DNA of 64,000 bases from Candidatus Obscuribacter sp. Its GTDB lineage: Bacteria; Cyanobacteriota; Vampirovibrionia; Obscuribacterales; Obscuribacteraceae. Made by a program: the position numbers and the translations under genes. The DNA lies in assembly GCA_016712465.1 (NCBI GenBank), contig JADJQZ010000001.1, forward strand, positions 2,790,001-2,854,000. Reading direction: 5' to 3'. The notes below the pieces were generated by a model, which saw nothing but the letters and a program-made list of their open reading frames with translations, searched no databases and was not told the DNA's origin. The first letter of the stretch is position 1; each line of letters starts with the position of its first letter. Shown piece after piece: positions 35,834-45,185 of the stretch.

Positions 35834-37742
35834 TGGTTTGTCGGTTCGCTCTTTCCAGAAGGGTCGGTCTACCTATGTTTACCACACTCACACCAAGGTT
35901 ACTCTCCAGATCTCTGGCATAACGCTCGGCTGTTTCCGGATCGGAGCCAGTGCCGATGAATACTTTGGAAAAGGGATGGGCTTTCTTGAGGTAAATTAGA
36001 CCATCTACCAGAGTTTCAGGCAGAATTTTCACAGTCAGAACCACGTCATGATTGCGAAAGCTGGGTGCAATCTGCTGTGAGACCACTCTTTGCAGCAATT
36101 CGTGCATCATACCGCGCCTGGCAGACTCTTCTTCGGCGTGGAAAATGATCACCTCTTTAGGACCCGGCTCCTCTTGCTCCAGAAGTTTAATGAGCATGGT
36201 GGCCAGACTTCTTGCCTTGGCGCCGCCGGTGCAGAGTACGAAGGTAGGCAGGTCTTCCGGTATCTCTTCTTGATTTGTAAATTTGCCCATGCCCAGACGC
36301 AGATCCGGCAATTCACGCAACCGACCTTCCAGCACGCCCATGCGATAAAAGCTCATAATGATGATAATCACGCCCAGAATCTGGAAGCCCAGTGAGCGGG
36401 CTCCTTCCGCCGAGAAAAGCAAGATTACTTCGCAAGCAAAGAGACTGACCAGACCGACAATGGGCGGCACCGGCAACTTCAGACCGCGAATGGTCATGGT
36501 GAGGCGGCTCTTGAAGGGGGCACGCTCCACTTTGAGCGGCATGCGCACTCTCAGCATGATTACACCAAGGCAGAATGAGCACATTACTGCCAGGAAGGCC
36601 ATACCGTAGACCTGACCGAGGTTATCCACCTGTCCGGGCAGGATGCAAATCATGAAGGCGCATACTGCCATGAAGCTTAGACAAACGAAAGGATAACCCT
36701 GCAAGAGGGGGTATTTGTCGGCCCAACGGCGCAAAATGAAGGCCGGCAGGTTTCCCTGCTTAGCCATTGTGGTGCAAAGACCGATACAGCCCACATAGGC
36801 TGTGTTGACGGCCGCAAAGAGCACCAGGGCGGCATCCACCACCAGGATAAAGAGTAAGGTTTTGCCGCCTTCCACAAAGGCCAGTCCGCTAAGCAAGCTG
36901 TTTTTGAAATCATGGAGTTGATTGGCATCCATGAGAGCCAGGCAGAGGAAAGAGGTGAGCGGAGCGGTCAGCCCCACCAGGAGAACGACGCAGAGATAAA
37001 TCTGTTTGAGAGTGCGCCAGGTTGGCGTCTTTAATTGTTCGACAATCTGGGCGGCCGATTCAAAGCCCGTGATACCCAAAAAAGCCGCCGCAAAGCCGTG
37101 CACAAAGTGCTCGGGGCGAATACTTGCATAGCAGGTGTAGAAATTGCTGAGATTGACCTGCTTTTCAAAGAGCATAATTATTCCCTTTACATCCATAAAA
37201 AGAAGCAGAGAGAAATGAAAGAGAGCAATTAGAAAAACGATCATGGCCGGCTCTTTGATGCCGATGATGTTGAGCAGACCGAAGACTACGACGGGTGCAA
37301 TCGCCGTCACTACGATGCTGGATATCGGCCAGTTCATGATGTTATCGATGGAATCGATGTAAAAGGCGCCGGAAAGCGCGCTGACGGCAGCCGTAGCCAG
37401 ATAGGAAAGGATGGTCAGAGCCCCGACGAAAATAGCAAAGCGCTTACCGATGGTCTGCAAAACCATGATGTAGGCACCGCCGTTGAAGGGGCTGACGGCG
37501 CAACCTTCTTCATAGGTGGCTTTGAAGAACCACATCAGCAGGCAAACTACAAGAATGATGGCGGGTGCGGCAAAACCCACCAGGGGCATGATAACGCCGG
37601 TGGTATAGAAGACCGAGGTACCGATGTCGGCTCCGACAATGGCCGCCGCCAACCACCAGGAGAGCAGAGAATCGCCGTGGCTAGAGCCCTTGACCGTCTG
37701 CCTCACATCTTGGGAGCTGACGAGATGTTCCCCTTGAGTCAC
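35826..37742 (-). CDS. APC-family amino acid transporter with cytosolic USP-like tail
   Basis: 638 residues. About 12 membrane helices (about 28-470) form an amino acid/polyamine/cation (APC) permease, with the first-helix unwound motif in WWLAAAIVGADIGTSVFYTTG and GCAVSPFNGGAYIMV in helix 2-3. The last 150 residues are a soluble domain (FVLCTGGAKARSLATMLIKL ... VFIGTGSDPETAERYARDLE) resembling a universal-stress-protein/nucleotide-binding fold, as seen on some APC and CPA transporters. The substrate cannot be told from sequence. It starts at GTG 37740-37742. The stop overlaps the start of the LRR gene. Confidence 0.88.
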   Translation of the reverse strand: MTQGEHLVSSQDVRQTVKGSSHGDSLLSWWLAAAIVGADIGTSVFYTTGVIMPLVGFAAPAIILVVCLLMWFFKATYEEGCAVSPFNGGAYIMVLQTIGKRFAIFVGALTILSYLATAAVSALSGAFYIDSIDNIMNWPISSIVVTAIAPVVVFGLLNIIGIKEPAMIVFLIALFHFSLLLFMDVKGIIMLFEKQVNLSNFYTCYASIRPEHFVHGFAAAFLGITGFESAAQIVEQLKTPTWRTLKQIYLCVVLLVGLTAPLTSFLCLALMDANQLHDFKNSLLSGLAFVEGGKTLLFILVVDAALVLFAAVNTAYVGCIGLCTTMAKQGNLPAFILRRWADKYPLLQGYPFVCLSFMAVCAFMICILPGQVDNLGQVYGMAFLAVMCSFCLGVIMLRVRMPLKVERAPFKSRLTMTIRGLKLPVPPIVGLVSLFACEVILLFSAEGARSLGFQILGVIIIIMSFYRMGVLEGRLRELPDLRLGMGKFTNQEEIPEDLPTFVLCTGGAKARSLATMLIKLLEQEEPGPKEVIIFHAEEESARRGMMHELLQRVVSQQIAPSFRNHDVVLTVKILPETLVDGLIYLKKAHPFSKVFIGTGSDPETAERYARDLESNLGVSVVNIGRPTLLERANRQTSA

Positions 37743-37995
37743 ATGCTACCTATTACTTTGAAGGATACGTTCTGCTTCATTTAAACCGCTTGCCAACTTT
37801 TGAGGGCTGCTTTTCAATGCCGAGCAAATGCCAATTATCGCCTGAAAACCGCCCGATAATCTATAGGCACATAAGCTACTACATCTTCAGTTACCGTCAA
37901 CAGCCTTACTACCTAAAGCACTTTTCTGATATCGTTTGGCAATATGTTTATAGTAGCGTGGCTAACGCCTCTCAGGTCCGGAGTTAATAGTCAAG

Positions 37996-39750
37996 ATGAA
38001 AACTGCTGCCCAAAGCCAACAAGCGCCGATGACGGTGAACTTGCCCCAGGCTCTTACCGCTTCCGTCGACAAATGCCTGGAATCCTGGAAAGCCTCAGCC
38101 AGGGTCTCTGCCCTCTGGCAAAAAGACAGCACGGTTTGGACCGGCAAGGATGAAGCAAAGTGGTTGGACTGGCTTGGCTTGCCTGTTTCCGAACTGGAGA
38201 AGGTTGAGCAGTATGAAAAATTCGCCCAGGAGATTAAATCCTCCGGATTTACCGATGTGTTGCTTCTAGGGATGGGTGGTTCCAGCCTGGCGCCGGAAGT
38301 CTTTTCCGTTACTTACGGACCAGCCGCCGGCTATCCACGCCTGCATATTCTTGATTCCACCGACCCTCAGCAAATTGCCCATGTGCAGGCTGGTCTGGAG
38401 ACGAAAAAAACTTTATTTGTAGTGGCCAGCAAGTCGGGCAGCACGCTGGAGCCTTCTATTTTTATGAAGCATTTTCTGGAGTGGGTCAAGGGCGAGCTAG
38501 GCGACAATTTCGGCGCGCATTTTGTGGCTATTACTGATCCCGGCTCCAAGCTGGAAGCGGAAGCCCGCGCTCTTAATTTCAGAAATATCTTCCATGGCTT
38601 GCCGGGAGTGGGCGGACGTTATTCAGCCCTTTCACCCTTCGGTGTGGTGCCTATGTGCCTGCTCGGCATGGATGTGCGGCAGTTCTTGCAGATAGCGGCG
38701 GACATGGCCGAAGCTTGTAAGCTTCCCGGCGCGGATAACCCCGGTCTTCATCTGGGTGCCGTCATGGGCGAAGCCAATCTGGTCGGCAGAGATAAGCTGA
38801 CGATTTTCACCAGTCCGTCTATTTACGATTTCGGTGCCTGGCTGGAACAACTGGTGGCCGAGTCGACAGGCAAAGTCGGCAAGGCTATTATTCCAGTGGA
38901 CCAGGAATTGCCCGGTGCCATGGAACTTTACGGCAAGGACCGCTTGTTTGTATTTGTAAAACTGGCCGGTGATAAGACCGACCATGGTTTGCAAAACGAG
39001 GCAATCGAGAAGTTTCTTTCAACCGCTGAAGCTGCCGGTCATCCTGTCATAACCATTACATTGAAAGATAAATTGCACCTGGCCGGAGAGTTCTTCCGCT
39101 TCGAGATGGCCACTGCCGTTGCCGGAGCCGTCATGGGCATCAACCCCTTCGATCAACCCGATGTGGAAGCCAGCAAAATAGAAACCAGAGAGCTAACCGA
39201 TGCCTATGAAAAGACCGGCAAGTTGCCTGCGGAGGAGCCCTTCTTCACGGCAGGTCAAATTGAACTCTACAGCTCCGTTGAGAACGCCGAGGCCATTACC
39301 GGCGGTGCCAAACAGAAAAGTCTGAGCGGTATGCTGGCTTCTCACCTGCAGCGTTTGAATAGCGGTGATTATTTCGCCTTGCTCGCCTATCTGTTCATGG
39401 ATCACAAAGAAATTGAATCCACGCTCTTTAAACTGCGCATGGCCGTTCGTGATAAGAAACAGGTGGCAACCTGTCTGGGCTTTGGTCCTCGCTTTCTGCA
39501 CTCCACAGGCCAGGCCTATAAAGGTGGACCAAACAGCGGCGTCTTCCTGCAAGTCACCGCCGATGATGCCAAAGACCTGCCTGTACCGGGAGCCCGCTAT
39601 ACTTTCGGTGCGGTCAAAGCGGCTCAGGCAAGGGGAGATTTCAGAGTACTTCTCGATCGCAAGCGTCGTGCCTTGCGCGTTCACATCAAGGGCGATCTGA
39701 AAACCGGGCTTGAGACCCTCAAGACCGCCATGCTCGAAGCGCTGTCCTAG
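37996..39750 (+). CDS. pgi: Glucose-6-phosphate isomerase, TAL/PGI-fusion type
   Basis: 584 residues. It interconverts glucose-6-phosphate and fructose-6-phosphate in glycolysis and gluconeogenesis. SIS-domain motifs are visible: VLLLGMGGSSLAPEVF, VVASKSGSTLEPSIF, GLPGVGGRYSALSPFGVVP (the PGI signature region) and FLHSTGQAYKGGP near the end. The sequence resembles the PGI half of the bifunctional transaldolase/PGI fusion, including the linker (LPQALTASVDKCLESWKASA), rather than a classical single PGI. Here it starts at ATG 37996, with no transaldolase domain in front of it. It is convergent with the POT gene, 3 bases apart. Confidence 0.92.
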   Translation: MKTAAQSQQAPMTVNLPQALTASVDKCLESWKASARVSALWQKDSTVWTGKDEAKWLDWLGLPVSELEKVEQYEKFAQEIKSSGFTDVLLLGMGGSSLAPEVFSVTYGPAAGYPRLHILDSTDPQQIAHVQAGLETKKTLFVVASKSGSTLEPSIFMKHFLEWVKGELGDNFGAHFVAITDPGSKLEAEARALNFRNIFHGLPGVGGRYSALSPFGVVPMCLLGMDVRQFLQIAADMAEACKLPGADNPGLHLGAVMGEANLVGRDKLTIFTSPSIYDFGAWLEQLVAESTGKVGKAIIPVDQELPGAMELYGKDRLFVFVKLAGDKTDHGLQNEAIEKFLSTAEAAGHPVITITLKDKLHLAGEFFRFEMATAVAGAVMGINPFDQPDVEASKIETRELTDAYEKTGKLPAEEPFFTAGQIELYSSVENAEAITGGAKQKSLSGMLASHLQRLNSGDYFALLAYLFMDHKEIESTLFKLRMAVRDKKQVATCLGFGPRFLHSTGQAYKGGPNSGVFLQVTADDAKDLPVPGARYTFGAVKAAQARGDFRVLLDRKRRALRVHIKGDLKTGLETLKTAMLEALS

Positions 39751-39753
39751 AGC

Positions 39754-41103
39754 TTATTTGACATCGCCCATTAGTTTCTTGATGGATGGTGTAAGTAGTG
39801 CCAATACGGCACTGGCGGACAGGGCTGCCAGGGCCATGGCGCCGAAGAGAAAGATCATCGATTGTGGATCTTCCTTGAAGTGGCCGGAGTAATGCCCGGC
39901 CAGTTTGTTGCCGATGGCCGTGGAAATAAACCAGGCTCCCATGGTTAAACTCTGGAAGGCCCTGGGAGCAAGCTTGGTCACGGTGGAAAGCCCCACCGGC
40001 GAGAGACAGAGTTCGCCAAGAGTCTCAGTGAAATAGACAGCCACCAGGAAGAGGGGGCTGACCTTACCCTGGGCCGTTAGCATGGCTGCCGGCACCATAA
40101 AGGCAATACCCAGTCCGAGAAACATCAGACCCAGGGCAAATTTGGCCGGGCTGGAAGGGGCTTTCGTGCCCAATTTAATCCAGATATAGCTGAAGATGGG
40201 AGCCAGAATAATTACATCGGCAGCTTGCAGGGATTGCAGGTAGCTGGCTTCGAATTTGAAACCGAGGAAGGTGTTATTGGTGAGACGCTCCGCAAACAAG
40301 TTGAGGGATGAGCCGCCCTGCTCGAAAATCGACCAGAAGAGTACGTTGAAGACGAAGAGGCAGGCAATGGCACCTAGTTTCTTCCATTCATCTACTGTCA
40401 ATTTGATCTTTGCGGCCGGTTCTTGCGAACTTTCCTCCGTCTTGCCGCTGCGTTCCCCCACGGCATCGAGAATCTTATATTGGATAAGTAGATGAAATAA
40501 CCCCAGGCACATACCCACACCGGCGGCGGCGAAGCCGAAATGCCAACTTAGCTCCGGGGATAGACCAAAGGATTTGAGCACACCTTTGAAGTGGTCTGAT
40601 TGGGCCAGGTAACCGCATGCAAACGGAGCAAGAGTGGCGCCGATATTGATGCCCATATAGAAGATGGAAAAGCCTGAATCTCGGCGCGGGTCTCCCGGTG
40701 GGTAGAGTTTTCCCACCATGGTTGAGATATTTGGTTTTAGAAAGCCTGTTCCCATCACAATCAAGACCAGCCCTGTGAAAAAGGCATAAGTAGAAGGAAA
40801 GGCCATGGTGAAATGACCGAGGGCGATGATGATGCCGCCGATTAAAATTGCCCGGCGGGGACCCAGGAAGTGATCAGCCAGGAGCCCGCCGAAAATGGAA
40901 ACCAGATAAACGCTGGCCGTATAGTTGCCGTAGATCTCGGAAGACTTTTCTACTGAGAAGCCAAGACCACCATTAGCCAGGCTGGCAGTCATGTAAAGCA
41001 CCAATATGGCACGCATGCCGTAGTAGCTGAAACGTTCCCAGAGTTCGGTGAAGAACAGTACGGAAAGACCCGGTGGATGACCTGGAATAAGCCCCTGGTA
41101 CAT
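39754..41103 (-). CDS. POT-family di-/tripeptide transporter
   Basis: 449 residues with about 12 membrane helices. The proton-coupled oligopeptide transporter hallmark is in helix 1: FFTELWERFSYYGMRAIL (E-x-x-E-R-F-x-Y-Y). The second signature follows at GTGFLKPNISTMVGKLY and FSIFYMGINIGATLAPF. The shortened length (typical POT proteins have 450-510 residues) is still in range, without the two extra bacterial helices being certain. It imports small peptides with protons. It starts at ATG 41101-41103, preceded by AGGAG. It is divergent from the RDD/TPR gene at 41298. Confidence 0.93.
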   Translation of the reverse strand: MYQGLIPGHPPGLSVLFFTELWERFSYYGMRAILVLYMTASLANGGLGFSVEKSSEIYGNYTASVYLVSIFGGLLADHFLGPRRAILIGGIIIALGHFTMAFPSTYAFFTGLVLIVMGTGFLKPNISTMVGKLYPPGDPRRDSGFSIFYMGINIGATLAPFACGYLAQSDHFKGVLKSFGLSPELSWHFGFAAAGVGMCLGLFHLLIQYKILDAVGERSGKTEESSQEPAAKIKLTVDEWKKLGAIACLFVFNVLFWSIFEQGGSSLNLFAERLTNNTFLGFKFEASYLQSLQAADVIILAPIFSYIWIKLGTKAPSSPAKFALGLMFLGLGIAFMVPAAMLTAQGKVSPLFLVAVYFTETLGELCLSPVGLSTVTKLAPRAFQSLTMGAWFISTAIGNKLAGHYSGHFKEDPQSMIFLFGAMALAALSASAVLALLTPSIKKLMGDVK

Positions 41104-41297
41104 TTGACTCCTTCTTGAAAATTGGTTGCTTAACCAAAAGACTGCTTTTCTATCACTTAGCCGAATGACTTAAGTACTACAATCTGGTTGTGATCATAGA
41201 ATGCCCCTAAGTTTTACCAGATTCCGGTAGGCAATTAAGTCAATCCGGGTGCAAAATGAAAGATTGTCGGCCAGCCAGTTAGGATTAAAGCAGCTAT

Positions 41298-43082
41298 ATG
41301 GATATGGAGCCGAAGAACTTTAAGGAGCCCTCTGAAAAGATCGCGGAGGAAGCGCCGCGCCTGCGTGAAGTCAAGGACGAGAGCCCGCAATTGCCGGCAC
41401 AGAAGAACACCAGTCGTTCCCTGGCTGATACGCTTCGGCTCACGAAAAGTCGCATCTTACCGCCTGTTGATGCGCCTCCCCGCACCCTCCTGCCGAGGCG
41501 TCTGGCCGCCCATGCCATTGATGCCTGTGTAATCGCCCTGATCTGCACCGGGATCTATCTGTTGGTTGGTATATCCCAAGATCTAAATAGCCGCCGCTCA
41601 CTGGCTTCGGTGCTGGCTTATTTCACCGGTCTCTCCAGTGACTTTGCCAGTGGTTTCTTCACGATTGACGCTGTTTTTTCGGGCTTACTGGCGATTTTCT
41701 TGTTGAGTTTACTCAATGCCGTTTTTCCAGGTTGTATTTCCATTCTGGCATTTTTTGCGTTGCTTGCCAGTGCCGGTGACTTCAGTGTGGACGACCTGTC
41801 GCCCCGTCATTATCTCTTCGTGCAGATTGTTTTTCTTCTCTGTCCGCTTACCTACAACGTAGTATTGCAGAAGAAATTTCACACGACCATCGGCAAGTGG
41901 CTGATGGGATTGGGTTTAAATCTTTACGGCGAAGACGGCGGCAGATTGAAATCTGAGCCTGGTTGGTTGAATTTGATGGCTCGTGAAGTGCTTCGTATGC
42001 TCTATATCGACTTCGTTGTGCCCTGGTGGTATCCCCTCAGCTTTGCTTTCAAGTGGAAGCGAGCAGAGCGAATGCTCTACGACCGTCTTGCGCTCACAGG
42101 CGTTGTGGAGGAAGTAGTAGATAAAGAGCCGGGGCAGTCGGCATTCTACCGTAAACGCGCAGGGCTTGTACTTTTCACCGCCGGTGGTGCCATGCTCAGC
42201 CTGATTTATCTAGGAGTCTTGCAGGAACCGGTGCACCTGGCTCTCAATAAAATCTATTTGAAAGTGGCTAAATTTGCCGATCCCAAGCTCTATACGGAAG
42301 GCTTGATCCGTTCCATTATTTATCACGACCAGTCTTATTATCAGAACAAAGGCGATCTGACTGCCATTAGCGGCGACATTGATCAAATTACCAGGGTGCT
42401 TTCCGTCATGAAATCCAGACAGGTGGATGAGCGCAGGCGTTGTCGTCTTAATCTGGCTCTGGCCTTGCTTTACGAAACCAGGGCGCTTTCAAGGTCTTCC
42501 GAGAGTCTTAGCAAAAGCGACAACTTAGCTGCGGCTGCCAATTTCGAGACCTATGTGGAAATCAAAGACCGAAACGGCTTACCTGTTGAGGACAAAACTC
42601 TCAATCTTGATAAGGATTGGCATGTGCCAAGCGTTCTCTATCAGATGTCCGAACTCTACTTACGCCTGGAGCGCTATGAAGATGCGGTCAAAATTGCGGA
42701 GCGCGCACTGACCTCCAGTGATACAAAAGATTCTGTAAAGCCCTTTATCTATTATGTAGAAGTGCGCGCCTACGAGAAGTTGGATGACAAGGCAAAAATG
42801 ATCACGACCCTGGAGCGCTTGCGAGACTTGTACAAGCAAGAACTTGAAACTGCTCTTGGCTCGAAAGGCGGTAGGCAGGTGGTACCTGTTTATCAAGACC
42901 TTTTTCAAACCAGGCTGAGGCTCACTAAGCTCTATATGGAACAGAACCGTCGCCTCGATGCCAGGAAGGAAGTGGAAGCGGCCCGTTCGCTGCATATAAA
43001 GATGGCGGATGAACTGGGTGAGTCCTTTAAGGTGTACAGTAAAGAATTAGATGAGTTCCTTTCCCGACTGAAGGCGGGCTAA
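41298..43082 (+). CDS. RDD membrane protein with TPR-like C-terminus
   Basis: 594 residues. A disordered N-terminal 65 residues (Lys/Glu/Pro rich) is followed by an RDD domain: RRLAAHAIDACVIALICTGI as the conserved Arg-Asp helix, further helices at about 115-150 and 175-190, and HTTIGKWLMGLGLNLYGEDG as the second block. A further membrane helix lies at about 285-310. The C-terminal 280 residues are cytosolic or periplasmic helical repeats of TPR type (VLYQMSELYLRLERYEDAVK, LFQTRLRLTKLYMEQNRRLD). RDD proteins are proposed ion or proton antiporters or assembly factors, but the role is open here. It is followed 9 bases later by the small membrane gene. Confidence 0.78.
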   Translation: MDMEPKNFKEPSEKIAEEAPRLREVKDESPQLPAQKNTSRSLADTLRLTKSRILPPVDAPPRTLLPRRLAAHAIDACVIALICTGIYLLVGISQDLNSRRSLASVLAYFTGLSSDFASGFFTIDAVFSGLLAIFLLSLLNAVFPGCISILAFFALLASAGDFSVDDLSPRHYLFVQIVFLLCPLTYNVVLQKKFHTTIGKWLMGLGLNLYGEDGGRLKSEPGWLNLMAREVLRMLYIDFVVPWWYPLSFAFKWKRAERMLYDRLALTGVVEEVVDKEPGQSAFYRKRAGLVLFTAGGAMLSLIYLGVLQEPVHLALNKIYLKVAKFADPKLYTEGLIRSIIYHDQSYYQNKGDLTAISGDIDQITRVLSVMKSRQVDERRRCRLNLALALLYETRALSRSSESLSKSDNLAAAANFETYVEIKDRNGLPVEDKTLNLDKDWHVPSVLYQMSELYLRLERYEDAVKIAERALTSSDTKDSVKPFIYYVEVRAYEKLDDKAKMITTLERLRDLYKQELETALGSKGGRQVVPVYQDLFQTRLRLTKLYMEQNRRLDARKEVEAARSLHIKMADELGESFKVYSKELDEFLSRLKAG

Positions 43083-43091
43083 CCACAGACT

Positions 43092-43616
43092 GTGATATCG
43101 GCAAACCGAGAACATGGATTTTCTCTGGTAACGGGGCCCAGGTCCAGAGCCGGAATTTTCCTGGTCTGGATTTTAATCAGTCTGGCAGTCGTATTCTTTA
43201 CTCCCCGGAGCCTTTATCAGCGCCTTGAACGTCTGGCCATACTGGGGCTCTACGGGGGCGACTCTAAAGTCTATCTGGACTTGCTTGAAGGGCAGGAGGG
43301 TTTTCCGCCCATGGCGGGTCTGAGTGAAAGCCTTTATAAGGAGCGGCTGGCTGGCATGGTCAACAGGCTCAAGCTCAGTAAGCGTTACCGGGGTAAGACC
43401 GACAAGGCGACAGCCACAACAATTCTATATATAGGTGTATTGGCGGCAAAGTATCAGGACCGGCAGACCGCACGTTCCTACCTGCAGGAATTTCTCTTAG
43501 AACCGGCAGAGGTTCAGGACCGTGTTCTTTATGGCCAGCAGTTCCGCCGGGAGTTGGCGGGCTCGCCTGCCTCAGTCAAGCTGTTGCTCAGTCAGCAAGG
43601 CGAGCAATCCAAGTAA
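43092..43616 (+). CDS. Small single-span membrane protein, operon partner of the RDD gene
   Basis: 174 residues, starting at GTG 43092, 9 bases after the RDD/TPR gene. One membrane segment lies at about residues 20-38 (AGIFLVWILISLAVVFFTPR), followed by a soluble helical domain (LYKERLAGMVNRLKLSKRYR; QTARSYLQEFLLEPAEVQ). No family is recognised. Spacing indicates co-transcription and probably a joint complex with the upstream protein. Confidence 0.65.
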   Translation: MISANREHGFSLVTGPRSRAGIFLVWILISLAVVFFTPRSLYQRLERLAILGLYGGDSKVYLDLLEGQEGFPPMAGLSESLYKERLAGMVNRLKLSKRYRGKTDKATATTILYIGVLAAKYQDRQTARSYLQEFLLEPAEVQDRVLYGQQFRRELAGSPASVKLLLSQQGEQSK

Positions 43617-44081
43617 AAGTGGCTCCGGGAGCCGTGTGCCGCTTGCTGGAACTCGAAGGGGCACCACTGGCGGTGCGCGTCGGGTGTCGGGCGATAGCGC
43701 CGAAGAATGGCTCTGGGAGCCAGCTGTGTCTGATCTGTGTCGTATCTGTGGCGGAGTTGTGGCGACAAGATTTAAGGTTGCAAAGCGCCCGTTTGCGATC
43801 CGTCGCAAGTCTGGAATGCGCCTATTTGTCAGTGTCTCAGGGCTTTTGGAAAAAGCGGCCTGTGGTGAAAATACCACTTGCCAATTTGCATCGACGATTG
43901 TATTGTCATAGCACAAGGCAGATGCAACACACCGAAACGAACGGTAAGTCCGCCAAGTAAACAAATATAGTCCCAAAAACAATCTAATTCTTCTGAAGAC
44001 CCTTCACCGGAGTTCTTCCGAGGGCAGCTTGAAACTGCGCATAACCCGCCCCTTTTGAATTAACCCCCAGAGGTAAACACC
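43617..44081. other. Intergenic region, nothing recognised
   Basis: About 465 bases between two plus-strand genes. The open frames of about 110-135 codons on either strand have unnatural composition (Arg/Cys-rich) and no ribosome site. The promoter of the gene at 44082 must be here. Confidence 0.5.
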
Positions 44082-45185
44082 ATGGACAAGTCACACGGCC
44101 CCAAAGAGCATCACAAACATTCCGATAAGAATGGAGCGGAAGATGTAAATGCCGCGCACTTAGCCTGGGACCTCTGGAAGAGCAACGACCCCAAGGATTG
44201 GGACAAAGCTCTCGATATGAAAGACCATATCACTCGTCACAATCCCAAGGCCTGGAAAAAGGCCATGAACGAAGTGGATGCTGAGGAAGAAGCCCAGAAG
44301 CAAGCTAAGAAACAGCAGCAGGCGGAAAGACAGCATCCCAGACGCAGGCACCAGGATGATGGTGGACAGGAAGAGATCCATATCGACAGCGTCGACAAAC
44401 TCTACGTCAAACCTGAGCAAATCCTGCCTAAACAGCCCTTGCCTGAGGCAAAACTGCCCGAACATCCAGGCTATGCTCCCTACAACAAATTCGCCCCGGA
44501 TACTCCGGCCAGCCCCGCCTATGACGCCGCCTACAATCGTCCCAAGGCTGAGTTCTACGGTGTCGACCTCGGCATAGTCAAACTGGGTGTGAACAGCGAC
44601 TATTCCCTGGAAGCCGGAGTCAACATCGGAGTAGCCAAAACCGATGTGCAGGTTGGTCTCAATAACCGCGTCGATGCTGAGTTCATGCCTATCGGCGGCC
44701 CCATTCATGCTAGAACCGGAGCCGGTATCGGCATCGACAAGGAAGGTTTGCACAGTGAAGTAGGCGCCGGAGCCAATTTCTTCGATGTGGTCAACGGTGA
44801 TGCCGATTTCGGCGCTCGCCTCGGTAAAGACACCGGAGTGGACGGTGATGTACGAGGCAAGGTCTTCCCTGTGAACGTACAGGCTGATGCCGGTGCCGGG
44901 ATTGGTCCCGATGGAGCTCGTGCCTATACCGGTGCCGACGTCAATGTCCTGGACCAGGCCGGAGTTCACGCCGGTGGTCACGTGGCTCTCGATAAGTACA
45001 ATTCCGGTATGAGCGCCGGTGTCGGTGTGCAAGCCGGTGACAACAGCCTTGATTTCGGTCCCGCTATCTACAGCGACGGTAACAGCACCTTTCGTCCCGA
45101 CGTTAATCTGAATGTCACCGACGAAGATAACGCAACCTTCTATCCCACTGGTGATAGAAGACGTGATTCGCGCCAAAAGCAATAA
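44082..45185 (+). CDS. Glycine-rich repeat protein with charged N-terminus
   Basis: 367 residues. The first 100 residues are very hydrophilic, His/Lys/Glu rich, with a coiled-coil-like stretch (EEEAQKQAKKQQQAERQHPR). A Pro-rich linker (about 108-150) follows. The C-terminal 210 residues are alternating short beta strands rich in Gly, Asp and Val, with at least two units starting GAGIG(I/P)D(K)G (about 213 and 271) and continuing 'VGAGANFFDVVN' / 'TGADVNVLDQAG'. There is no signal peptide or membrane segment. No family recognised; it may be a beta-solenoid or surface/matrix protein. ATG 44082 follows AGAGG. It lies just upstream of the hairpin repeat array. Confidence 0.7.
   Translation: MDKSHGPKEHHKHSDKNGAEDVNAAHLAWDLWKSNDPKDWDKALDMKDHITRHNPKAWKKAMNEVDAEEEAQKQAKKQQQAERQHPRRRHQDDGGQEEIHIDSVDKLYVKPEQILPKQPLPEAKLPEHPGYAPYNKFAPDTPASPAYDAAYNRPKAEFYGVDLGIVKLGVNSDYSLEAGVNIGVAKTDVQVGLNNRVDAEFMPIGGPIHARTGAGIGIDKEGLHSEVGAGANFFDVVNGDADFGARLGKDTGVDGDVRGKVFPVNVQADAGAGIGPDGARAYTGADVNVLDQAGVHAGGHVALDKYNSGMSAGVGVQAGDNSLDFGPAIYSDGNSTFRPDVNLNVTDEDNATFYPTGDRRRDSRQKQ

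Noticed and set aside
43619..43960. Plus-strand gene of about 113 codons after the RDD operon
   Set aside because: Composition rich in Arg, Leu, Cys and Ser, with no ribosome site or relation to neighbours.
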